Assembly: GCA_034440575.1 (NCBI GenBank)
Contig: JAOTOL010001187.1
Coordinates: 211,001-275,000, forward strand
Length of the DNA: 64,000 nt
Origin: Imbricaverruca yamaguchii
Taxonomy: Eukaryota; Arthropoda; Thecostraca; Neoverrucidae
Direction: 5' to 3'
A model generated the notes under the pieces. That model had not been told where the DNA came from, did no database searches, and saw nothing but the letters and a program-made list of their open reading frames with translations. Shown one piece after another: positions 1-11,200 of this stretch; positions within the stretch are counted from its first letter, which is position 1, and each line of letters starts with the position of its first letter. The position numbers and the translations under genes are program-made.

Positions 1-482
1 CAGATGTTATACATCTGATATACCATATTAATTGCAAGTGGTCTCAAATAAACCGGCATAAAATCAGCTGTGTTTTGATGCCATGTTCAACTACTTTTAT
101 AGATATCTAACCCTGTCATTTTTGCACTCAATTGAAAGATTTGTCTGAAATTATCACATTCAATTCCTTCAAATTGAATATCGGATGTACTGTATTAGCG
201 AATCAGTTTCCAATGGTCTCAAATAAACTGGCATAAAATCGCCTACCTTCTGATTCCATACTTGACTACTTTTATATTTATCTAACCCTGTCATTTTTGC
301 ACTCAACTGCACGATTTCTGTCTCGAATTATCACATTGTATTACTTTTATTTGTATATCAGATGTTCTACATTAGCGAATAAATTTCCAATGGTCTCACA
401 TAAGCCGCCATAAAATCAGCTGCCTTCTGGTGTCATACTCGACTACTTTTATAGATATCTAACCGTGTAATTTTTACCTTTT
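1..482 (+). repeat. Tandem array of ~175-bp units, outer part of left inverted arm
   Basis: Three degenerate units follow one another. Their shared anchor AACCCTGTCATTTTTGCACT recurs near 107, 284 and (mutated) 461, spacing about 175-177 bp. Each unit also has a block reading GGTCTCAAATAAAC and an ACTACTTTTATA block. The same units occur on the opposite strand at 28,036-28,760. The array is cut by the window edge, so the true end is not seen. Confidence 0.8.
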
Positions 483-1333
483 GATATGAAGCTGTCCGGA
501 ATTATTGAGGTTCTGGCACATTGACCTATACAAGAGGGTCTTATTTTGGTCAATACTCTGGCATGGCTCGATGCACGTCAAGCGCCGACGGTTGGTGTCC
601 AGAGGACCGGAGGGCCGCCGAGGGGTGGCATGACAAAAAGTAACGTAAAGTTCCACCCTTCAATAATACTAAGCAGCATTAAAACACCATCCATATGATC
701 GACCTTATCGCCTTGCTTTCCAAACCACGACGAAACCGCGAGTTTGTTTCATCAGAGCATTTCAAGTTCTTTGTTTCACGCATGGTTTTCCCTCTTCTTT
801 TATTTTACATTTTGCAAGAGTTGATCACAATCTTTTCCCTGGAGCACTCCTGTAGTTTGCTTGTTTACTGCTGCGCCAGAATGGTATAGGAGAAATTCAC
901 GGTTGTAGATGCATTATTTCCATTCAACGCCCATAAGCGCAATATTCTTGGACAATATCGAGAAAGCCTGTCGGCCTCGACTATGCAAGCGATGTACCTG
1001 GCAGAACTCATGCCAGGTACATCGCCTAGTGTTTCAAATCCGAAAATCTGCTTGTTACTTTGGCGTTGGGGCCCATTAACATTCAGGGAATGGTTTGCGC
1101 CCCACCATGTTATGAATGGCGGCGGGCGGTCGGGTACGGGACGGGCCGGGGGCCACCAGCGTCGCTGCCAGCGTCCGGCTGTCTATGGTGGAAAGTTCCA
1201 GAATGCAATGCGCAAAGTAAATCGCGGGCGCATGTTTCAGAGTTGTTGAATGGCATCAGGAACCTACCTGTTTTCTTTCTTCACTGGGGTCCCCCTAATG
1301 TCCGCATTAACATTGCGTCTGACGCCTAACGTT
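483..1333 (+). repeat. Left arm core of a foldback-like inverted repeat
   Basis: This segment matches 27,244-28,035 in reverse complement. Shared blocks include the CATGGCTCGATGCACGTCAA stretch, the block around CAATATCGAGAAAGCCTGTC, the block starting GGAATGGTTTGCGCCCCACC, and an inner end that stops at GCGTCTGACGCCTAACGTT in both arms. Relative to the right arm it has two extra pieces, about 683-868 and about 982-1,066. I see no coding capacity; short open frames here are not conserved between arms. Foldback/Galileo-like architecture (inner unique part, outer tandem array, inverted pairing) is an inference. A Helitron-like non-autonomous repeat is an alternative. Confidence 0.75.
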
Positions 1334-1563
1334 ACACCGTGAGGTTTGTAGAATGAAAACTTCAGCCACAAAATATTTCCTTTTAGCAAACCCCAGGAGT
1401 GCTCCAGGGAACAGATTGCGATCAACTCTTGCAAAATATAAAAATAAAAAACGAGGAAATATATGCGTAAAACAAAGAACTTGAAATGCTCTGATGAAAC
1501 AAACTCGCGGTTTCGTCGTGGTTTGGAAAGCAAGGCGATAATGTCGAACATATGGATGGTGTT
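683..1563. repeat. 179-bp inverted repeat pair (683-861 and 1385-1563)
   Basis: Positions 683-861 and 1,385-1,563 are inverted copies of about 90% or better identity by eye. Both outer ends read AACACCATCCATATG. The left copy sits inside the foldback arm and is absent at the equivalent point of the right arm, so it looks inserted. The arms enclose the rest of the foldback core, which makes this a nested palindrome. Open frames of 64 and 95 residues here are the same sequence read in opposite orientation, so they are not evidence of a gene. Confidence 0.75.
989..1025. repeat. Perfect hairpin, 15-bp stem, 7-nt loop
   Basis: GCGATGTACCTGGCA is followed by a 7-nt loop and its exact reverse complement. 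It lies inside an ~85-bp piece missing from the right inverted arm, so it arose with or after that insertion. Confidence 0.9.
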
Positions 1564-4500
1564 ATATACCTACGGTTAAAAACCGGCTGAAGCGTCGTTA
1601 TCGTCGATCAGCACTAAATTAAATGCAAGAATAGGAACCGTTGGCCCTTGGGATTTTTGCGAAAGAGCAATACGCTTTTGATCATTCGTTGTGAAGCAGC
1701 ACTATTCAGTTTTTTTTAAGGGGAAAAGAGGATAATTGCACGGATATCAAAACTTAATGGTATTTACCATCCAGCTCGAGCGTGGTTCTCCTACCATCGA
1801 CAACCTTTGATAACCATAGGTTTGTATATCCCCATGGGCAATGCGTGACCTTGTGATGGAGTAACAGCCAGGCAACCCGGAGATATCCGCCCAGCTCACC
1901 ACTCATTCACCACTAATTCACCACTCATGAAATCTGCCCGGTTCACCACTCGTAACTCCCCCCTCCCCTTACCCACTGATGACTGACAAGTCATCAGTGA
2001 ACTCTGGCGAACAATAATTCGCACAATGAAAAACAAAATGTTTGAACCGGAATAGGATTACTTGACAATGGAAATAACTGTAGGAGTAAAAAAGGACAGC
2101 TTATACCTTTATATTAGCTTGAATGGTGGAGCAGGATTCAGATTAACAGCGCTAGATTTCCTGTAGAATAGCGCTAATTGTGAGCATGCTGCACATCGCA
2201 TACACCAATACGCGATTGGTGCACACGAACTGTACAACAATAACCGCAAATTGATGGACCAAAATAATCTACTTGATGTGAATACAACAAAACCAGAAAT
2301 TGTTAGAGCCTGATGTTTTGTAACACGATATTTTATGTGCAGATTTTGACATACAGGAAGTTTCCACCAGCCATCAATAGTTGTCCAGTCACAAATACGG
2401 AAAAGGAGCGCGAGAAAACAAACATATCCCGCCCCGTCCACAGTCAGTCGGAAGTGCTAAGGAGCAGACACAGACTGGTAACCCTCCTGATGGTTTGGTG
2501 ACTCAAATCCAGGAACATGCAAATACGGCGAGTGAAGTTTCTGGCGCGATTAGACTATCCCCAGGCTGACAATGACCCGGCAACATCATCATCACCCGGC
2601 GACACCATCACCTTCTGAATGACCTCCCCCCCCCCCGCCCCAGACCAATATGGGGAAGAGACGAGTTTATTTATTTATTTATTTATTTATTTCACAATAC
2701 ATGCCCTCCACGTGCAGTGGCTATTACGGACAGTCTGGGTCACATATATTTACAAAGAAAGGATAGATTTGTGGTCAGTAGTGGGAGCAGATGCGCAACA
2801 ACATTCGTACACCAACATAATACAATACCCATATCACTCTCTGCACTACAAACACCGTACTTGCAACACTAGCTATAAACGAGTGGGTTGTAGAAGTGAT
2901 AGGAAAGCGATCTGCCAACCCTGGCGCCGCGCCTGCCCCGGCGTGTGTTCTTGGTGGGCGTTGTCACGGCGACGGCGACGCTCCCCTCATCTGGTTTCTC
3001 GATTGGGAGGGGTGTCGACTGGCGGGGGCGTCCAAGGTCGAGGCTTTGATGACGTCACAGTGATGCGGGCGCTCGACGTCGCAGCCCCGTTCGGCTGCGT
3101 GCACGTTGATTATGGGGGGACGTGATGGTATTTGGCCAAGGCGATGGTTAGCAGATCCGTATGTATGGTAGAGCTGAAGATGGAAACCTGGTAGACCTGA
3201 AGCTAGACGATATGAGGTAGACGATCACTGTTGTTGAAGACACAGGAATTCCGAGCGGCACCAAGCCGTCAGTGAGATAATTTCCTTCTCAGCCGCAGTG
3301 CAGGAAAGAAGACGGGCAGTAGCTGATGCTTGATGGAAGGGAAGTCACTATGGAGAAAGGCGCTGTCGCTTCTGTACTCACTCAGTTTTTCCGGCGTCCA
3401 GTCACTGCTCTGTAAAATAGTGGAGGAATAACCAGCAGAAAAGTCCACTGAGTTCAGTCACTTCGCACACGTGTAGCGTATAAGTACGCCGGTTTTGTTG
3501 AATAGTTCACTTTTTCTTCCTTTTTTTTTGCTCGTGCACTGTTCACTTGTTCTGTTCACTTCACTCACACCTTGCAGTTTCACACACCTTGCACACAGAG
3601 GCAACAAAGAGGGAGAGGGAAAAGGTTGGGCGAGCGGCCGAGACGCGTCTGCTCGCGGCGCCGCGCTCAGACCAACTGTTGACTGCAGAGCACCACTGCT
3701 ATACAACTCGTCACCACCCGAGCTGCTGCGGCTGCCGATCCCCGGTCGCCACCTACGGCGGCACCTGTTTGACGCGCCGGCAGAGCCAGACCGAATTACT
3801 ACTCGCCGTGCTGCGCTACATGACTGGCATGACCATCTGTGTAACTGCTGTGTGATTTTGGCCTTTCCTTTCCTGCTGTTTCATCATTTTAAGGCGAGGT
3901 TGTAATAGCCAGAAATGCGTTGTGGATTTATTCAATGCAAGTCTCTATATGTATCGGCGAGTGCTCACATAAATATTTTCAAAAGCAATGCATAACACGT
4001 ACAAGAATAACGTTTAAATACCATTCGAATGCCGGCGATACTGACAATACAGAGATGCTGTCTAATGTCTAATATTGCGAGGTCAGTGCTCCGTCCGGTC
4101 AATCGTGATGCCATATTTCTGGTTATTTTCACAATAGCAGGCACATGAATGCCAATTTTCCTCGATAGAAATATTGTTCGTATTATATTGTGGGTATCAT
4201 TGGAATTACAGTAGCAAATCAATATTTTAAAAAATAAAGAGGATATGTAGATGAACCGTATATATAGATATTAGATAGAAATAGAGGATATGTAGATATT
4301 TGACCGTAGAGCCAGATGTGATAAGCATAAATGGTGATTTTCATACGAGTGTTGCAAAAAAATCCGTGTCGCTGCTGCAACACTTGGCATTCTACAATTG
4401 CTGACTCATGGATCAGAAAGGTGGTCCGGGAATTGGCTAGTAAAGTGTGCCTGTAGTTCTCTTACACATGTCAGTGATGATAAATGAGCTTAGCTATGGT

Positions 4501-5915
4501 AAAACAGTGCTGAGGGTTCCAATCCATTTGTTGTACCATGTTGGTTACATTTGGCTGAAAGGCGCGCGGAAATAGGAGCAAACCGATAATCAACCGTGAT
4601 CGAACGTGCAACAAGTAAGTATGATATAACAATATGTTTCTCTCACGAAGATCACAAGCACAGATTTTCATTTTTTTAAAACATCGCATACATTTGAGAA
4701 CCTGAGAAGGAAAATATCAACGGGCAAGAATTGTTACGTTCAGAAATCAACTGACTGGTTTCGTGATGACATTAGACGCTGAACGATGACCGCTATTTTC
4801 ATAGGGCAAGCTCCCCATTCAGGTCCTTTCCACCCCTAAAAATTGCACCGGCTTTCAAACGATAACAGGGTTTCATACACTCCCATTTGTGACCGGCCTC
4901 TTCAGTCATTGCCATAATTTTCCTGCGCGAACGCGACCATATATGATAACGCAATGTTATTGCCCTGAACACAAGACGTTTTCACTTTTATTTGACATGG
5001 TAGCGAACACGGTCTCTAATAACGCGCTACCCGAGAACTTCGTGCCGGAATATTTGAAGCAGCAGTCCGTCCACATGAGGCTGTTCCGGTACCCTGCACA
5101 GCGTGGATAATAGCATACCCTGCAGTCGCTGCGGAAAAGGCACAGGCTCGGAATGCGGATGCATCACCACACTGGGCACGTTCACGGCAGGTGATGCGTG
5201 CAATACACAAAGCCAACCTCTTCATACCGCGGGTGGTCTTTTTCCTCCCAGCTTATATTGGAAAAGTCATGTATAAAATCAAGCATGGGCTCATAAGCAG
5301 CTATTGGCAGTAACGTCTAACGGTGGTCGCTTACCACGAACTTTTAATTGCTCCGCTATAGCTTGTGGAACAATGCTTTGAAAAATACAACAAAGCACCT
5401 TCACAAGAATAAGTACTTTTCGACATTGTTTGATGAGGGGACTGTAGGAATTTTTTTCAGGTAAGATAAGCTAAGAATGGATTCGCTTCCCGGATATCAA
5501 CACAAAATAATCAATAGTAATATCCTAATATTCCGCCTCCATTAATGAGGCTTGGCCATTGGCAAATGGTACAAACGGATATTTCATATTAGACATATGC
5601 CCTTCATGGACTCGGTGTTGTATTGCACTTGAACTTATTTCGTACTTGCTGTGCCATCCTATAGTACGGTAAGCAAGTGACCAAACCTCATCAATAACGA
5701 CGAAATATCTGGCTGTTACCACTTTATTATTCCCCTTCATATCCCGGAAGCTGATTAACTCTTAAGCTCACGCCGGTAAATGCATTCATCGCGAAAATGC
5801 ATCCAAAGAGCCAGGAGAGGCTTCGGTGCATTTTACGCAACACCGGCTGTACTCACGGGGTTGTCTGTTGCCGCTGGCGACGAAATCGCAACCAGGTCGC
5901 GGGAATCGGCGTGTC
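1564..5915. other. Unassigned intergenic sequence
   Basis: I recognise no gene here. Visible items are a hairpin at 1,974-1,999 (11-bp stem CACTGATGACT, loop GACA), a (TTTA)n microsatellite at 2,666-2,692, a GC-rich stretch at about 2,920-3,110, and a TATAAGTA box at about 3,479-3,486 followed by pyrimidine-rich DNA. A short local duplication of AGAGGATATGTAGAT lies near 4,240-4,300. Open frames up to 168 codons at 2,619-3,125 and 136 codons at 3,495-3,905 show no domain I can name and contain low-complexity sequence. Confidence 0.5.
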
Positions 5916-6290
5916 GATACGAGTGTGCACGTCACGTCAGGTCAAGTCACTCGCGCCACAGAGCTACTCGACGATCACGCTGGTCGCTCTCGGATCACAG
6001 TTGCCGTTCCAGAATTGCACCGGCTACCGTGGGGCTAAACTTGATGCTTCTGAATCACACCGGCTAGTCCACGATCACACCAGACGATCCAGTATCCCAT
6101 CGAATTCCTCATGATCGCATTCGCTTCCACAGGATCGCATCCGACGCTCCAGGATTATATCCGCTGTTCCGCTGCTTCCGGATCACATCCTCTGCTCCCG
6201 CATCACATCCACTGATACGATCACATACACATCCGCTGCCCCCGTATCACATAAGCTACTTCCGGATCACATCCGCTCCAGGTCAGCTTC
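5916..6290 (+). repeat. Degenerate tandem array with GATCACATCCGCT-like units
   Basis: Loosely repeated words such as GGATCACATCCGCT, GATCGCATTCGCT and GATCACACCGGCT recur every ~25-30 bases. Units are too diverged to define an exact period by eye. No coding function is apparent. Confidence 0.55.
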
Positions 6291-6597
6291 ATAGCATCAC
6301 TAGGCCCAGAGATGCACACTTTGTGGAGTTCAGCAATCTGTGGACATATCCTGCCCACGCGGCGTACCGGTTTTCGTATCACAGCGCTATCGAAAAGCCT
6401 GGCCTTCAAACACTACTAATTAACAGCGCGGATCAGTTCGTGCATCACGCCGCTTCTCCGACCACACAAATTGCTGTGACGGCACAATTTTCAGGATAGT
6501 CATAACCTTAAAGATGTTTTTGGAATGAAATGCTGGCCAGGATAGCAAAGCGATTTATAGATTACCCAACTGCATGAATCACGCCTGTGCTATCGTG

Positions 6598-6873
6598 GGG
6601 CATGTCATACGGTCTCCCAACGCCACACGACCACGTCACACGGCCTCCTGGCACCACACGACCACGTCACACGGTCTCCTGGCGCCACACGACCACGTCA
6701 CACGGTCTCTTGGCACCACACGACCACGTCACACGGTCTCCTGGCGCCACACGACCACGTCACACGGCCTCCCGGCACCATACGATACGTCACACGGTCT
6801 CCAAGAGCCACATGGCCACGTCACACGGCCTCCTGGCACCACACAACCACGTCACACGGTCTCCTTGCGTCAC
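6598..6873 (+). repeat. 31-bp minisatellite, about 9 copies
   Basis: The unit contains CCACACGACCACGTCACACG followed by GTCTCCTGGCG. Successive CCACACGA starts are 31 bases apart (for example 6,623 and 6,654). Because 31 is not a multiple of three, long open frames in several phases are by-products. Confidence 0.9.
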
Positions 6874-7347
6874 GCGCCACCTGGCGGGAGCACACTCCAA
6901 TCCGAAGGAGCACGCGAGGCTGTCGCCGGCTGGCGGACCGTCGCGCCACACCGGCTTCGGAGCGCCCCGCCACCGTCTGCCGCCGGCAATCACGCGACGG
7001 TCGCGTCACCGGCGCCGGCGCCATTGACGGCGTGCAGCGGCGGCGGCGGCGGCGGCGGTGCGCCGGCCGGCACGGCACGCACGCGCCCCGTCCCGGTGGC
7101 CGGCGGCCACTCTGTCCGTCACGCTGACCATTCGATGGCGGTCAGGCTGGGCCGCCGACCGCGCCCCCGCCACCTGATCGGGGTCGCGTCTGCCGCCGGG
7201 CGGCCGCCCCGCGCTCCCTAACGACAAGGTCGTGAGACGCCTCAGCCGGGGGGAGGGGGCTCGGCCGTCTGCGGGACGGTCGGTGTTTGGATTTAGAGCT
7301 GTTAGTCACGGCGATGCCATAGAACTGCTGGTCATGGCGGAAGGGTG
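6874..7347. other. GC-rich non-coding stretch with a short CGG run
   Basis: A (CGG)n run of about seven copies lies at 7,037-7,059 within very GC-rich sequence. The long open frame on the minus strand across 7,142-8,050 runs through the downstream purine-rich array and is not credible as a gene. Confidence 0.6.
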
Positions 7348-7505
7348 GGGACGAGTAGTCTAGAGGCAAGTTGCTCGTCTCACAATCGAAATATTGTGGG
7401 TTCGAGTCTCCCCTGTCCGTACTCTTTGCCCGCGACCAATCGGCGTAAAAGATTGGCGACGCTACGTGACTCAGCGGTCGACGTGTCGTAAAACCAATAA
7501 CCACC
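7348..7505 (+). mobile_element. tRNA-derived SINE
   Basis: The head has a Pol III A box (TAGTCTAGAGG) and B box (GGTTCGAGTCT) in tRNA-like spacing. The acceptor-type ends GGAC and GTCC can pair, but the cloverleaf is degenerate, so this is a SINE head and not a working tRNA gene. A tRNA-unrelated body of about 80 bp follows and ends in an AACCAATAACCACCACC tail. The 3' end abuts the degenerate array that begins at about 7,520. Confidence 0.65.
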
Positions 7506-7923
7506 ACCACCATGGTGGAAGGCAGGGGCGTCGCCACCGGGGGGAGGGGCAGCAGGAGCAATGGCCCCCACTGCCGTGAGACTGGGGAGGGGGTGCCGCC
7601 CCTCATGACATTTGGGGAGGCCCCCAGGACGAAAAGGAGGCCCCATAACGAAAAGGAGGCCCCAGGACGAAAAGGAGACCCCAGAACGAAAAGGAGGCCC
7701 CTAGAACGACAACGAGGTTCAACGGGACGAAAAGGGAGTCCGCTGGGACGAAAAGGAGGCCCCAGGAGGAAACGGAGCCCCAGGATGGAAAGGAGGCTCC
7801 CAGGACGGGAAGGAGGCCTCCAGGACGAACAGGAGGCCACCAGGACGAAAATGAGGCCCTCAGGAGGAACAACAGGCTCCCCAGGACGGGAAGGAGGCCC
7901 CCAGGAAGAAAAGGAGATTCTAC

Positions 7924-7954
7924 AAATTATGGGCATCCAGGAGGCCCATAATTT
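7924..7954. repeat. Hairpin in array tail, 11-bp stem
   Basis: AAATTATGGGC at 7,924-7,934 pairs exactly with 7,944-7,954 across a 9-nt loop. The equivalent element at 16,851-16,881 has a T-to-G change in the left stem that is matched in the right stem. Confidence 0.9.
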
Positions 7955-9003
7955 AAAAAAGAAGCCACCTAGGGCAGGGTAGGAGACCCAGAAATCAAAA
8001 GAGTACCAAAAATTGGCACAGAGGCCTCCAACATTGCAAAGGAGTCTCAATACGGGAAGGGAGGCCCAAGAACATGAGAGGAGGCCCTAAGACGTAAAAG
8101 AAAGCCAGTGGATATGAGATAAGGTTTCGGAGCAATCACGTCGACACCGGGGTGGGGCAGCGGGGGCAATCGTCTGCACCCGCTGCCTTGAGACTGAGGT
8201 GGGTTTCACCGTCCCCTGACATTTGAGGAAACCCCTTTCCGGAAATGCATAGGACAAGAAGGTGAGCAAGTATCCTGACGGGACAGAAGGTGATGCTGCC
8301 AAGGAGGCTCCAAGACTGACAACGAGGCCCTCATGAAATATAATCAGGTTCCTATAAGAGACAAAGAACAGAGATTGTGAGGAGGCCCGCAGGACGAAAA
8401 GGATACCACCGAGACGGGCAAGAAGCCACCCAGGGTTAGACGAGAAGGCTTCAGATGGGTGGCAAGATATTCTTAATTTGGAAAACGAAGCCCCCAAGAT
8501 GGAAGAGGAAGCCCATACAATATAAAAAATGACAAGATATCTATCCGGACGCAAGGGAGGGTCCCAAGATGGGTAGAAAGGTTCCCCTAGGAATGAGCGA
8601 AGGCCACTGAGACACCAGCCAGTGAAGCACACATTTTAGAAGACGAGTACCCTAGAAGAGAAGATTTAGGACTATGGCGCAAAAGCAACCTGTTAAGAGG
8701 ATAATGAGGCTCCAAACACAGATGAGGAGGGCTCCAAGACATGAAAGGAGTCCCATAATTTTAAAAAGGAGTCACCTAGGAGAGGGTAGGTGGCCCCAGT
8801 AATCAAGAGTGCCAAAAATTGGCACGGAGGCTCCCATAATTCCAAAATGGAGGCCCCAGAAATTGAGAGGAGGTCCTAAGACGAAAAAGAAAGCCAGTGA
8901 ATGTGAGATGAGGTTTCAGAGACGCAAAAATAGGCACCAAAACGGATAAGGTTCCACCAAGATAGAAAATGATGATCCAGAAACATGGCAGGGGCACCTA
9001 ATT

Positions 9004-9050
9004 CGGAAGAGGATGACACAAGATTGGAAATCTTGTGTCATCCTCTTCCG
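9004..9050. repeat. Perfect hairpin, 22-bp stem, 3-nt loop
   Basis: CGGAAGAGGATGACACAAGA plus TT (9,004-9,025) is followed by GGA and its exact inverse (9,029-9,050). It is one of the longest perfect short-loop palindromes in the window and lies within the degenerate array. Confidence 0.95.
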
Positions 9051-9747
9051 GGATCTGTCCAGCAAGAAACAGGAGCGAGGAGTGGTGTGACCTGCCTTGA
9101 TTTGCTTACCATGACCTACCTCTCACCCTTGGAATTTAACGTAATTAGGTCGCACGGGTATGGAAGGGCACTCCTGCCTACCTATTAATGGGTAGGGGAA
9201 TTAAAAAATAAAAATAATATCACCCCATGATGAACGAGGAGGCTCTAACATCGGAGAGAAAGGTCATGGGATAAGAGAGCTAGCTTCCAGGTGGAAAAGA
9301 ATGCTTCCAGATGGCCAAAAAGGTCCCCGGGAAATGAAAAGGCCACTGAGATAGGAAAGGTTGCCCATATTTTGGAAGAAGACGAACCTGGGAGAGAAGA
9401 AGAGTCCACCGGCAGATAAGAGACCACCCTTAAGATGGGCGAAGTTCGAATCAAAACGCAGAGCAAGAGGTCCCCACGACGTGAGAGGCAAAGTGTACGA
9501 GCATGTCCTTCAGGGAAACTAGAAAATGGGGTGGGGAAGGATGAAATTGCATTGCCAACTCAGGAATATTCCAATAGTGTCAGCCAAGGCAACCTCAAAG
9601 TCCTCAAAGTCCTCAAGAACCTCAAAGTCGGCAAATAGGGACAGCAGCAGTTCAAGGGGACAAAGTGATAGTTCATCTAGTGATAAATGAACTCCTCAGT
9701 ATGGAAAAGCCAAAGGTGGTTATGAAGCATTTGTTAATTGTATGATG

Positions 9748-11200
9748 TTTAATGCTCAGAGTATCCGTTCCAAATTTGATGAGTTCAAGTGTTACATTGC
9801 TGAGGAGTAACCGAATTTCGTTTGCATTACGGAGGCGTGGGTCAGTGAAGGGTATTTTGGAGATAACTTGCAGGACTATGAGATCCAGGGATAATATGTT
9901 TTCGTGCAATAGGGGTCCAGCAATGAAAGGGGGTGGTGTAATGCTCTATACGAATAACTTATTCAGTTCTCAAAAAGTAGCAGGTGGGGATAAAAATGTG
10001 TATGTGGAGTCCATTTGGCTTGAAGTCACTGTGGGAAAAGGCAACAGCAATACTCTTAGGATAGGAGCTTTCTACCGAACAGGAACCCTGCCACATTCTC
10101 AGCAACTGGAGCTTGACAAGGTGATTTGTGAGGAAATCAGTAGAAACTTTAAGAGGAACTTCCTTATTCTTGGTGACTTTAATCTAAAAGGTTATGAAAA
10201 TGCTGGTGTTGGCTCACCATCATGCAAAATGTTTAGGAAATGCCTTGCAGAGGACCTGTTCTTACACCAGTTTCTATCGGAACCTACCAGGCATGGCTCA
10301 TTCTTGGACCATGTTCCAAATTTCAACAGAGCAGACTTTGACTGCATGAGAGCGGCTTTAAGTGCCATCAGATGGGAAGAAGAATTGTCTAATTTAAATG
10401 CCTGTGAAATGTCGGAAGCGTTCAAATCTTACTTGAAGGAAATTCAGATTAGACATGTCCCCCAAAAGCCAAGACGCAAAAGAAGGGTAGGAAAGTCAGC
10501 AGGGCTTACACCAGACTTGATAAAAGCAATTAAGGCTAAGAAAACTGCATTTAGAGTCTTTAAAGAAGCCTTAAATATCGTTAATCTAAATGCGTATCGA
10601 AAAGCTAGAGACGCTGTGAAGCAAAAAACCAGAGCAGCAAAGCGAGCAAAAGAACTGGATTAAGCTAGAAACTGTAATGGGGACAGTAAAAAGTTTCTAC
10701 GAGCTGAGTAAAGTTTCTAGCACAATTGGGCCACTGGAAGTAAACGGGACTACATTGGGTGAGGATAGTGAGATGGTTGAGGAGCTGAGCAAGCAGTTTA
10801 AATCAGTGTTTACATTGGAAGATATCACCAATCTGCCGACCGTACACCATAGTTCAGTGACATGTGATCTGACAAATGATGTTGGTTTCATTTATAGTGA
10901 TGTTGTGTACAATCATATCAGGAAAATAAAGCCAAACAAGGCAGCAGGACCTGATGATATTTATGCTAGGGTGTTGCGGGAAAATGAAAAGGAACTGGCA
11001 TTTCCACTTAGTATAATATTTTGTAGATCAGTTTCACAAAATGAAATTCCAACCGATTGGAAAAGGGCAAATGTAGTTCCTATTTTCAAGAAAGGAGAAA
11101 GAGGAAAGTTGAAAACTATAGGCCAGTAAGTCTCACATCCCTAGTCTGCAAGGTACTCGAATCAACTATCAAGGATATAATAGTTAGTTTCTGGAAGGTA
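9748..11200 (+). pseudogene. CR1-like ORF2, endonuclease domain and linker, broken
   Basis: The endonuclease begins near 9,748 with the NAQSIRSKFDEF motif, continues with VCITEAWVSEG and DYEIQG, then FLILGDFNLKG in a downstream frame. A TAA stop lies at 9,808-9,810. The frame changes near 9,890, again near 10,660 and again near 11,100. The linker carries IRKIKPNKAAGPDDIYARVL, the usual start of the reverse transcriptase region, followed by IPTDWKRANVVPIFKKGERG. The endonuclease would nick target DNA and the reverse transcriptase would copy the element RNA at that nick. This copy cannot make the whole protein. The clade call rests on motif style and the tail repeat. Confidence 0.85.

Larger units (their letters stand above)
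7520..9484 (+). repeat. Purine-rich degenerate array family, copy 1 (left part)
   Basis: A head beginning GGGGCGTCGCCACCGGGG is followed by dozens of ~18-21-bp units resembling GGAGGCCCCCAGGACGAAAA, then a tail containing AGAAGCCACCTAGGG and a GAAATCAAAAGAGTACCAAA-type block. A second head lies at about 8,128-8,225 and a second tail at about 8,751-8,825. The plus strand is strongly A+G rich. Minus-strand open frames rich in SSWGPPFRPG-like words are translations of the repeat. The CR1-like LINE at 9,485 interrupts it; related units resume at 12,538. The same head, units and tail occur at 16,498-17,130. Confidence 0.8.

Noticed and set aside
695..1551. Two related short proteins (IALLSKPRRNREFVSSEHFK)
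   Set aside because: They are the same 179-bp inverted repeat read in opposite directions; no other evidence of coding.
3470..3905. LTR or promoter with TATAAGTA
   Set aside because: No second LTR, primer-binding site or polypurine tract could be identified.
7348..7425. Functional tRNA gene
   Set aside because: A and B boxes are present, but the stems do not form a proper cloverleaf and a SINE body follows.
7142..8050. 302-residue minus-strand protein
   Set aside because: It crosses GC-rich sequence and the purine-rich array; the content is repeat translation.
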